Positions 14,142-21,287 of a stretch of 37,162 bases of DNA are shown here, piece by piece. The notes beneath the pieces were generated by a model. It worked only from the letters and a program-made list of their open reading frames with translations, did no database searches and was not told the DNA's origin. The position numbers were made by a program, and so were the translations under genes. Within the stretch, counting starts at the first letter, position 1. Every line of letters starts with the position of its first letter. The stretch is from contig JAFIFU010000035.1 in assembly GCA_020831885.1 (NCBI GenBank), positions 1 through 37,162 of the forward strand. Direction: 5' to 3'. Origin of the DNA: Ectothiorhodospiraceae bacterium. GTDB taxonomy: Bacteria > Pseudomonadota > Gammaproteobacteria > Nitrococcales > Aquisalimonadaceae.

Positions 14142-16376
14142 GACGGTCATACCGGCCGTCTGTGCCGCCGGTTTCCGGTGCAGCGGGATGTCCAGTTCCA
14201 CGGTGTATTCCCCGCAGGTGGATCCCGGCGGCTGGAAACGGATGTGGCCGCCCAGTTCCCCGGTGCGGGTGCGCATGTTATGCATCCCCCGCCCGGCCAG
14301 CGGGCGCCGTTCACTGGCACCGGTGACGTTCGCCGGATTGCGGATCACGATGCGCAAGCGTTCGGCCTCGGCATCCACCCGGACGCGGAGTGTTTCCGGG
14401 CGCGCATGCCGCAAGGCGTTGGTTGCCGCCTCGCTCAGTATGCGCTTGAGATTGATGTACTGCCGGGCACTGAGGGTGATGTCCAGCGTGTCGGCACAGC
14501 ACTGTACCCAGTCCAACCGTGTGCCGCTGTAATCGCAGCGCTCCGCCAGTTCGGTCTGCCAGTCCTCCAGCGCATCTTCCAGGTGGTGTGTCCTGCCTTC
14601 ATCCAGGGCGTGAATGCTCTCCCGCAGCGCCTGCAATGCCACCCGGGCCTGTTCCCGGGTAGCACCGTCGGTGGCACCATGCAGCAGGCTGAGGAGATGG
14701 CCGCCCACATCGTCGTGGAGGTCCCGCATGATGCGCCGGCGTTCCGTGCGGGCACCTTCCGCTTCCGCGTTCCTTGCCTGACAGATCTGGCGGGCCACCG
14801 CCAGCAGGGCGTCCGCGGTTTCCGCGTCCTGCGGGGAAAACAGGCGCCGGCCATTCCCGGCATGGAACAGTTCCAGGTATCCGGACTGCTCCGGCAGGGC
14901 GACGCGCAGGCTGGCTCCGTTTTGTCGTATCTGTGCCGGGCCATCCCCCGGTTCATCCTGGCGAAGTGCGATATCCAGCGGTTGATGCAGAGAGGTCAGG
15001 AAGGCTTGCCAGCGCTCGCTGCTGCTCCGGGGTGAGCAGGCTTCCAGCATCATCCGGGTGAGGCGGGGCAGAAACTGCTCCACGCTGTCCTGCGGGCATC
15101 GTGCCAGGGACTGCCATAACCATTGTCGGGCCGGGAAATAAAGCCATCCCACGGCGATGACGGCGATTCCCAAGGCCTGAACGGGCTGCAGGCCCAGGAC
15201 AAGGACCAGCGCGGCGTCGACCAACAGGATCACGACCCCGGCAAAAAACCACATCCAGGCGGTGAACCACCACCGCTCCAGGTCGAACAGCCGGTAGCGG
15301 AGAATACCCAGGGCGAAACCGATGTAGACGGTGCTGGCCACTCCCACCATACCGGCGGCGCCCAGTATGGGGGATTCACCGATGGCCACCGGGGCGAAGT
15401 ACAGCATCAGGCTGATTCCCATGGCCAGGAAAATGGACAGAAACACCCACTTCAGTGCTGCCCGGTCCAGGGGTTGGCGTTGCGCCAGTTGCCATTGCCA
15501 GATCGCAACGCCGATACCGATCAGGTAAAGGAGCAGGATTGGCGTGTAAAAGGCGTGCCCGGGCCATTGCCACCAGTAGAAGGTTTCGTTGAGCTGATAG
15601 GCCAGCATCAGGATCAGGACCAGGATGCCCGCCGGATAGCGACTCAAGCGCCGTGGGTAGTAGGCCATCAAGGCCATCAGTGAGCCCAGCAGCAGGCTCA
15701 ACCCGTAATGGTTGAAGCGCAGCATCAGTTCGAAGGGAGCGGCGGGAAGGGCGAGTTCCCGGGAGATGAAGACGCTGTGCAGACAGGTGGCCGCGAAGAA
15801 GCCCACCCCGGAGAAGGCCAGCAGGCGTGCGGCGGTCAGTTTCGGCCGGAAGACCCAGACCGCCAGTCCGATCAGCAGCGGCGGAAGGCCGAACAGGTTG
15901 AGCAGCCAGAAATCCGCTGGTAACGAGGCAAGGGGGCGGTCTTTGGCGGGGGTGATGGTCAAACGGTCGCCGTCGGCCGTCACCAGGGTCACGGATTCAC
16001 CGCGAAGGGCGGTGGCGATCTCGTCGTGGCGTTGCAGATAAGCGTGAAAGCTGTCGAAGGTGGCGTGGTTGTGCGGTTCCAGGTGCGGATCGAACCCGAT
16101 CAGTGAGACCGCCTGGCCGGTGGCGTCCTCAATGGCAACGAGGGTCTGGCCTTCAACCAACTGCTTGCTTGCAGGGCTGCGGGGCCAGACGTGGGTCACT
16201 TCCACCTGACCGTTGTCTGTCGCCCGGAACTCGGCGCCCAGCCAGGGAGGGTGCGTGGCGGTCAGCCCGGCCAGCACGATGGCCACTACCGCCATGATGA
16301 AACCGGAGACCATGATCGGCAGTGGCGGGAGACGGCCGGCCCGGGCTGTGGCCGGCCCCGGGGCCGGATCAGTCAT
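14139..16376 (-). CDS. Membrane sensor histidine kinase (NarX/HisKA_3-like)
   Basis: This 745-residue sensor kinase has a first helix at about 18-40 and an extracytoplasmic region of about 110 residues with a PDZ-like stretch (VTHVWPRSPASKQLVEGQTL). About seven more helices lie between roughly 155 and 405, followed by a linker region. The dimerisation/phosphorylation helix RRIMRDLHDDVGGHLLSLLH carries His554 as phosphoacceptor, and the HATPase domain has the N-box NLKRILSEAATNALRHA (Asn653) and the G-box GRGMHNM. The H-box matches the HisKA_3 class paired with LuxR/NarL regulators. It overlaps the response regulator gene by 8 nt and is downstream of it in one operon. The input signal is unknown. 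Confidence 0.88.
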   Translation of the reverse strand: MTDPAPGPATARAGRLPPLPIMVSGFIMAVVAIVLAGLTATHPPWLGAEFRATDNGQVEVTHVWPRSPASKQLVEGQTLVAIEDATGQAVSLIGFDPHLEPHNHATFDSFHAYLQRHDEIATALRGESVTLVTADGDRLTITPAKDRPLASLPADFWLLNLFGLPPLLIGLAVWVFRPKLTAARLLAFSGVGFFAATCLHSVFISRELALPAAPFELMLRFNHYGLSLLLGSLMALMAYYPRRLSRYPAGILVLILMLAYQLNETFYWWQWPGHAFYTPILLLYLIGIGVAIWQWQLAQRQPLDRAALKWVFLSIFLAMGISLMLYFAPVAIGESPILGAAGMVGVASTVYIGFALGILRYRLFDLERWWFTAWMWFFAGVVILLVDAALVLVLGLQPVQALGIAVIAVGWLYFPARQWLWQSLARCPQDSVEQFLPRLTRMMLEACSPRSSSERWQAFLTSLHQPLDIALRQDEPGDGPAQIRQNGASLRVALPEQSGYLELFHAGNGRRLFSPQDAETADALLAVARQICQARNAEAEGARTERRRIMRDLHDDVGGHLLSLLHGATDGATREQARVALQALRESIHALDEGRTHHLEDALEDWQTELAERCDYSGTRLDWVQCCADTLDITLSARQYINLKRILSEAATNALRHARPETLRVRVDAEAERLRIVIRNPANVTGASERRPLAGRGMHNMRTRTGELGGHIRFQPPGSTCGEYTVELDIPLHRKPAAQTAGMTV

Positions 16377-17058
16377 TGGTTCCCGTACCGCTCCCGGACC
16401 GGATAATGCCCAGATTGATCGCCTCGAGGGTGGCCTCGGCGCGCCCGGAGACGTTCAGCTTGCGGTAGATGGACTTGATATGCACCGCAGCGGTGTTCGC
16501 CGTGATTCCCAACAGACGACCGATGTCGGCCCGGTTCATGCCCTTGGCGAGCAGCCCCAGGACTTCCACCTCGCGCTCGCTGAGCAGGCCGCGGGCCGGC
16601 GGGGCCATGTGCTCCACCGGGGGCGGCTGTTCCGGTGCGCTGTCCTGAAAATGCCGGAGGATGCGCCGGGCGATGCCCGGAGACAGGGGAGGGGAGCCGG
16701 CGGCGATACCCTGGAGCTGTTCCACGAGCTTCCGGTCCGCCTGGTCCTTCAGCAGGTAACCTCCGGCGCCGGCCTGCAGGGCCTGGAACAGATGGTCATC
16801 ATCGTCGAAGATACTGACCACGACAATGAAGGTCTCGGGGGCATGTTGCCGCATTTCCTGGATCAGGCTGATGCCGCTGCCGTCGGGCAGGCTGATGTCC
16901 AGCAGGGCCAGGTTGAAGTGTTGCTCCTGCAGGGTGGCCCTGGCCTGCTCCAGCGTGGCCGCTTCGGTGATGCTGACAGTGCCCAGCGCCTGCTCGGCGA
17001 TGGAGCAGAGCCAGCGCCGCGTATCGGGATGGTCTTCCAGAATCAGCACGTTCCGCAT
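16369..17058 (-). CDS. NarL/LuxR-type two-component response regulator
   Basis: This 229-residue protein has a receiver domain (1-125) with the acidic pair Glu8-Asp9, phosphoacceptor Asp54 in LLDISLPDG and Lys104 in YLLKDQ. A C-terminal LuxR helix-turn-helix follows (about 160-222: LSEREVEVLGLLAKGMNRAD, ITANTAAVHIKSIYRKLNVS). A Pro-rich linker joins the two. ATG 17058 has a GAGGA ribosome site. The kinase gene begins before its stop, so the two form a cognate pair. Targets are not visible from the sequence. Confidence 0.9.
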   Translation of the reverse strand: MRNVLILEDHPDTRRWLCSIAEQALGTVSITEAATLEQARATLQEQHFNLALLDISLPDGSGISLIQEMRQHAPETFIVVVSIFDDDDHLFQALQAGAGGYLLKDQADRKLVEQLQGIAAGSPPLSPGIARRILRHFQDSAPEQPPPVEHMAPPARGLLSEREVEVLGLLAKGMNRADIGRLLGITANTAAVHIKSIYRKLNVSGRAEATLEAINLGIIRSGSGTGTND

Positions 17059-17164
17059 GATCGACTATTCCTCGCCAGCGGATTCGGCGTCTACGGCGGT
17101 CGCCGTCAGGACGCTCCGTCATCGCTCCGCAGTATTCGGGCTGGCAACCATACCAGACATACCG

Positions 17165-17189
17165 TGTCACGGGGGTGACTGTTGTGACA
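17165..17189. promoter_or_regulatory. Possible operator upstream of the response regulator operon
   Basis: TGTCAC (17165-17170) is followed by GTGAC (17175-17179) and GTGACA (17184-17189), giving an inverted and a direct repeat of the same hexamer about 110 bp before the regulator start. It lies between the PilZ stop and the regulator and could be an autoregulatory site. This is pattern evidence only. Confidence 0.3.
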
Positions 17190-17195
17190 GGGTAG

Positions 17196-17540
17196 TCATT
17201 TTCCGGTAAGCACATGCTCCAGGTAGCCCCGGATCATGCCCTCCTCCATAAGGCCGAGTCCTGAGAATGCGATGCCGATCCGGTGACCGCTGTCCCCGGG
17301 CTCCGCATGCACAACTTCTCCCCAGGGCTGGATCTCAACGCCCAGGTCCCGGGGTTCCGGCTTGATCCGGAATTTCAATCGACAGGCTGTCCCCGGCTCC
17401 ACCCGTTCCGGGCTGATCAGGCTGATACCGCTGACGGATAGGTCGAAGCCGCGAACGCGGAGTGAATGGCCGGTGTCGGAAAACACCAGGGTCAGAGGCC
17501 AGTCCACCCGGTACCGGTGGGTCTGCCGGCGCTCCTCCAT
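17196..17540 (-). CDS. PilZ domain protein
   Basis: This 114-residue single-domain PilZ protein has the cyclic-di-GMP-binding motif RRQTHRYR at residues 4-11 and DLSVSGISL near 33-41, both intact, so c-di-GMP binding is expected. There is no other domain, so it likely acts as an adaptor to an unknown partner. ATG 17540 has a strong AGGGGGG leader. It lies 137 bp upstream of the two-component operon on the same strand and might be co-transcribed with it, though the operator-like repeats between them suggest a separate promoter. Confidence 0.87.
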   Translation of the reverse strand: MEERRQTHRYRVDWPLTLVFSDTGHSLRVRGFDLSVSGISLISPERVEPGTACRLKFRIKPEPRDLGVEIQPWGEVVHAEPGDSGHRIGIAFSGLGLMEEGMIRGYLEHVLTGK

Positions 17541-17654
17541 ATCTGCCCCCCTCGTATTCTTCGGTTTTGTCGTGCTTGTTCTTATCGTGCGCGGGGAAAC
17601 GCGGTTGCACAGGGACCGGGCGGCCTACCGCATGCCGCACGCCGCCATTGCGCT

Positions 17655-17676
17655 AACGAAGCGCTTCCCAGACGGG
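17655..17676. repeat. Copy of the dispersed repeat
   Basis: AACGAAGCGCTTCCCAGACG continuing GG contains the GAAGCGCTTC palindrome. Its right side (CAGACGGG) relates to the tail of other copies. It lies in the gap between the PilZ gene and the acyl-CoA dehydrogenase gene. Confidence 0.5.
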
Positions 17677-17707
17677 ACGAGCCGCCTACATCGAATCATA
17701 TTCCTGC

Positions 17708-18991
17708 TCAGTCTTCATCCCCCGCATTGCCGGCAGCGGTGCGCAAGGTGTCCGGAAATGTAAAATACGGTGCCGTCGCCCCGCGGGATTCCCGTGCCCG
17801 GCGGAGTTCGTCCCGGGCCACGACACCCAGATGCACCTCGTCGGGGCCGTCCAGGAAACGCATGGCACGGCCCCAAGTCCACAGGAAACTCAGCGGTGTG
17901 TCCGGCGTCAACCCCATGGCGCCGAAGATCTGCATGGCGCGATCCACAATGCGCGTCTGTAGCCGTGCCACCACCACCTTGATACCCGAGACCGCCGTTC
18001 GGGCAGCCCGGGCTCCGTGCTGGTCGATCAGCCAGGCGGCGTGGAGAACCAGAAGCCGCGCCTGGTCAATCTCCAGGCGGGACTCCGCGATCCAGTCCGT
18101 CACGTTGGCCCGGTCGGACAGGTAGCGTCCGAAGGTGCGGCGCTCGCCGGCCCGCTCGCGCATCAGTTCCAGAGCGACCTCGCACTGGCCGATGGAACGC
18201 ATGCAATGGTGGATGCGCCCCGGTCCCAGGCGGGCCTGGGCCATGGCGAAACCCTGCCCTTCCTCGCCCAGCAGACTCTCCTTCGGTACGCGGACGTCCC
18301 GGAACACCAGTTCGCAATGCCCCTCCGGCGCGTGATAGTGCATGATGGGGATGTTGCGCACCAGCTCCAGGCCAGGCGTATCCATCGGCACCAGCACCAT
18401 GCTGTGTCGCCGGTGGGGATCGGCGTCCGGGTCCGAAACCCCGAGTACGATGGCCAGCCGGCAGTTGGGGTGTGTGGGGCCGGTGATGAACCATTTGCGA
18501 CCGTTGATCACGTAGGTGTCGCCGTCCCGGCGGATGCTGGTCTGGATATTGGTGGCATCCGCCGATGCCACGTCCGGCTCGCTCATGGCGAAGCAGGAAC
18601 GGATTGCCCCTTGAAACAGCGGCGTGAGCCACGCATCCCGTTGCTGAGGGGTGGCGAACAGGTGCAACAGCTCCATGTTGCCGGTGTCCGGTGCGCTGCA
18701 GTTGAAGACCTCGGACGCCCAATGCACGCGGCCCATTTCCTCGGCGATGGGGGCATAGTCCAGATTGCTCAGCCCCGTTCCCGGCACGTCCTCCGGCAGG
18801 CCGGGAAGAAACAGGTTCCACAGGCCGTCCCAGCGGGCCAGATCCTTCAGGTTGTCGATCAGCTCCATGGGATACTCGCCCCGGGCCACCTGTGCGTGCC
18901 ACTGGGCGTTGTGGGGCAGCACGTACCGGTCCATGAAAACGCGGACCTGCGCGCGCAGTTCCTCGCTGCGAGGGCTGTAGCTGAAATCCAT
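17708..18991 (-). CDS. Acyl-CoA dehydrogenase (ACAD10/11-like)
   Basis: This 427-residue FAD-dependent acyl-CoA dehydrogenase has an N-terminal helical domain (DFSYSPRSEELRAQVRVFMD), the FAD-binding loop CFAMSEPDVASADATNIQT, WFITGPTH in the beta domain, and a C-terminal helical domain with the typical GRYLSDRANVTDWIAESRLE and QIFGAMGLTPDTPLSFLWTW segments. Length and motifs fit the ACAD10/11-like branch. Chain-length preference cannot be read from the sequence. ATG 18991 follows GGGAG. The frame extends 23 codons further upstream without a ribosome site. It is divergent from the RNA ligase partner gene. Confidence 0.87.
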   Translation of the reverse strand: MDFSYSPRSEELRAQVRVFMDRYVLPHNAQWHAQVARGEYPMELIDNLKDLARWDGLWNLFLPGLPEDVPGTGLSNLDYAPIAEEMGRVHWASEVFNCSAPDTGNMELLHLFATPQQRDAWLTPLFQGAIRSCFAMSEPDVASADATNIQTSIRRDGDTYVINGRKWFITGPTHPNCRLAIVLGVSDPDADPHRRHSMVLVPMDTPGLELVRNIPIMHYHAPEGHCELVFRDVRVPKESLLGEEGQGFAMAQARLGPGRIHHCMRSIGQCEVALELMRERAGERRTFGRYLSDRANVTDWIAESRLEIDQARLLVLHAAWLIDQHGARAARTAVSGIKVVVARLQTRIVDRAMQIFGAMGLTPDTPLSFLWTWGRAMRFLDGPDEVHLGVVARDELRRARESRGATAPYFTFPDTLRTAAGNAGDED

Positions 18992-19177
18992 ACCCGTCTC
19001 CCGCTTGCCGATCCGTCCAAAGGTAACGCGTTCAGCGCGCCGCCCTATGACACAGATCAAGGTGCAGCCGTTCCGGAGATCGTGTCTGTGGCTTGCTTCC
19101 CTTGGTCACCATGCATGAGTAACCATGAATGCGCGCACCGGCCTCTGGCTGAGCGGTGTCCGCGATCATCAGTGAAG

Positions 19178-19207
19178 TTGACCTTTGCCTTCGCCGCCCA
19201 CCATAGT
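19178..19207 (+). promoter_or_regulatory. Candidate sigma-70 promoter of the PIN-domain gene
   Basis: TTGACC (19178-19183) and CATAGT (19202-19207) are separated by 18 nt and lie 34 nt before ATG 19241. The match is 5/6 at -35 and 4/6 at -10. The rest of the 249-bp divergent gap (18992-19240) shows no gene. Confidence 0.5.
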
Positions 19208-19240
19208 GGGGCGATCTCCCATTGCTGCCAGGAAGCGGCC

Positions 19241-19843
19241 ATGCGCAGGTTCGTGCTCGATACCAGTGTATTCACCAATCCTCATGTCTCCGCCCAGTTC
19301 GGCGAACAGCCCGTGGAGGTGATGCGCACCTTCCTTCACCTGGCCCGGGAATCACAGGCGGAGTTCTACATGCCGCTTTCCGTGTACGAGGAACTGGGCA
19401 CCATGCGGGATCTGCAGCCCATGGGAGCGGACTTCGAGACGGTGGTCTGGGTGCGTTCCCCCCGCCGCTTCACCCTGACCATTCCCAGTGACGTGCTGTA
19501 CGAGTTCATCGACGAGGTCCGCAGCCGCATCGCCCGGGGCCTGCGTATTGCGGAGGAGCACACCAAGCGTGCCGGAGCGGCGGCGGACATGCCGCCGGAA
19601 CTGATCACCCATCTGCGGGAACGTTATCGGGAAGCCATGCGCCGGGGTCTTGTGGACTCCACCGAAGACGTTGATGCCGTCCTGCTTGCCATGGAGCTGG
19701 ATGCGGAGCTGGTCAGTGCTGATGAAGGCATGCGCAAGCTGGCCAATCGCATGGGCATCAAGCTGTTGACCCCCGGTTATCTGCGGCGGGTGATGGAGAA
19801 CCTGATGGAGCGTGTGCCGCCGGCGCCCCAGGGGGGCGGCTGA
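19241..19843 (+). CDS. RNA ligase partner protein (PIN domain)
   Basis: This 200-residue protein matches the RNA ligase partner family (related to MJ0950/UPF0278), whose genes accompany Pab1020-type RNA ligases. PIN-like acidic residues are visible: Asp7 in VLDTSVFTNP, Glu50/Glu51 in YEELGTM, Asp143 and Asp145 in TEDVDAVLLA, and Asp161 in LVSADEGM. A metal-dependent ribonuclease fold is therefore likely. ATG 19241 follows GGAAG. The same frame continues far upstream, antisense to the acyl-CoA dehydrogenase, and that part is discarded. It converges with the ligase gene, with 33 bp between the two stops. The target RNA is unknown. Confidence 0.88.
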   Translation: MRRFVLDTSVFTNPHVSAQFGEQPVEVMRTFLHLARESQAEFYMPLSVYEELGTMRDLQPMGADFETVVWVRSPRRFTLTIPSDVLYEFIDEVRSRIARGLRIAEEHTKRAGAAADMPPELITHLRERYREAMRRGLVDSTEDVDAVLLAMELDAELVSADEGMRKLANRMGIKLLTPGYLRRVMENLMERVPPAPQGGG

Positions 19844-19876
19844 TCCGCGTGCCGTGCCCCATCGGGGTGATCCTGC

Positions 19877-20974
19877 TCAGTCGTACTGGAAGCCGCCGGC
19901 CAGGGTGTTGGACAGGGTGCCGGTCATCCGCTCAAGGATGCGCTCGAATTCCAGGATCCAGTGGTTTCCTTCGCGGCGGGGGCTGCCCTCGGCCATGCGC
20001 ACCCGGCTGCCGCCGGTGCGTTTCAGGTGGTCCATGAAGCGCAGCGCATTGTGTTCCGTGCGGAAGCGGCAGCGGAAGGCGTGACTGACACGGCCTTGGG
20101 CCATGCTGCTGTCCATGGCCTGGTGCAGTCCACCGAGAAAGGCCCGGCCCAGAGCCCGTTCCAGTTCCGGATCGTCGCGCTGGCCGTTTTCCCGGGCAAA
20201 GATGGCCAGCCGGAGCAGCCGGTTGCTGAAATACTCCGGCGGCAGATCCAGCAGTTGCTCGCTGCATAGCGCGATGTCGGTGATGTTGGAGCGGCCGGTG
20301 ACGTATTTCGTGCGGCGCTCGTCGGGCGCCCCCTTGAACACCAGGCCTTCGGCGCCCTCGGCGTCCAACTCCATGATCAGCGACCGAAGCCTGTCCACGT
20401 CACCGGGGCGGAAACGCCCGAAGCAGCGTGTCGCCGGCAAGCCGTAGCGGTCGATCAGATCCAGCTTCCGCTCCTGTGGCAGAAAACCTTCCCGGCCTTT
20501 TTGCATCAGATCGAACACGAACAACTGGACGTCTTCGCGAATCTGCGGCGGTGAGCCTTCCAGATAGGGGTTGTCCGGTCCCGCGATCTCCGCGCAGACG
20601 ATCAGTTCCGGGTGTTCGTCGAAGATCCGCGTATCCATGAGTTCCGGCGCGCGGTCCGTGCTGAACGGGCAGATATAGCCCCCGCGGCTGAAGGCGTAGA
20701 CCCCGTCTCCGTGGCGCAGGATGCGGACGTTGAAGCCGTCGATTTTCTCCTCCGCCCAGAAGCCGCCGGCGTAATGGCGCCCAAGCCCCGTGGCCAGCAC
20801 CTGGATGCGGCCGATGGAGGGATAGCCGGGGATCATCATCGTTTCCCCCAGGACAGCGGTCCCCCGCGGTAGCCCCGGGCGTTCGTCCAGGAAGCGGATA
20901 TAGTGTACCGGGCCGTAGTGCAGCCGCTCGGCTCGTCCCCGTTCCAGCGCGTCGTTGATGGTCGATCTGTCCAT
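19877..20974 (-). CDS. RNA ligase, Pab1020/Rnl3 family
   Basis: This 365-residue ATP-dependent RNA ligase is of the archaeal-type homodimeric family (Pyrococcus Pab1020, Methanothermobacter Rnl). Motif I KIDG is at 77-80 with Lys77 as the adenylylated lysine. Motif III LFVFDLM is at 151-157, motif IV GLVFKG at 210-215, and a motif V-like RTKYVTGRS at 221-229 with Lys223. A helical C-terminal domain matches the dimerisation region of the family. Characterised relatives join or circularise single-stranded RNA. ATG 20974 lacks an obvious ribosome site. It is convergent with its PIN-domain partner, a linkage known for this family. Composition is like the surrounding DNA, so any transfer is old. 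Confidence 0.92.
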   Translation of the reverse strand: MDRSTINDALERGRAERLHYGPVHYIRFLDERPGLPRGTAVLGETMMIPGYPSIGRIQVLATGLGRHYAGGFWAEEKIDGFNVRILRHGDGVYAFSRGGYICPFSTDRAPELMDTRIFDEHPELIVCAEIAGPDNPYLEGSPPQIREDVQLFVFDLMQKGREGFLPQERKLDLIDRYGLPATRCFGRFRPGDVDRLRSLIMELDAEGAEGLVFKGAPDERRTKYVTGRSNITDIALCSEQLLDLPPEYFSNRLLRLAIFARENGQRDDPELERALGRAFLGGLHQAMDSSMAQGRVSHAFRCRFRTEHNALRFMDHLKRTGGSRVRMAEGSPRREGNHWILEFERILERMTGTLSNTLAGGFQYD

Positions 20975-21241
20975 GGCGCCAGTATGCAGACTTGTGGCGG
21001 CGAATGCAGTGCTGCCGCAAGAATCGCTGGTGTACTAATCTTCAAGGGAGCGTGCGCGCCTCCTGGCGAACCGGAAATCCCTCCTCCAGTGCCTGTCCGG
21101 ACACCGCCGGCGGGGCGGAAGGAGAAAACAGGGTTTATCCATGCAGTAGTGTATGGAACAATTGAACGCTGGGGTGGATCGCGGGTCCGCACGGCTGTGG
21201 CGTGGGTTGACCAAGGGCGTGCCCGGGCCGTCCGTCGCCCC
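20975..21241. other. Intergenic region between divergent ligase and FadE genes
   Basis: The 313-bp gap between the ligase start and the FadE start holds promoters for both directions by position, but I find no convincing -35/-10 pair. No conserved open frame with a ribosome site is present. The only recognisable element is the repeat copy at its right end. Confidence 0.4.
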
Positions 21242-21264
21242 GGGGAATCGATCAGCGCTTCCCC
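21242..21264. repeat. Single-arm copy of the dispersed repeat
   Basis: GGGGAATCGATCAGCGCTTC continuing CCC is a near-perfect right arm. Its ends GGGGAA and TTCCCC are complementary. It lies only 23 nt before the FadE start codon, so it forms part of the 5' untranslated leader. No matching left arm is nearby. Confidence 0.75.
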
Positions 21265-21287
21265 GGTCCCGGAATCAAGGAGGTCAC

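Noticed and set aside
18017-19240. N-terminal extension of the PIN-domain protein to 608 residues
   Set aside because: The extension lies wholly antisense to the acyl-CoA dehydrogenase and its upstream region. It has no domain, and ATG 19241 has its own ribosome site and promoter-like boxes.
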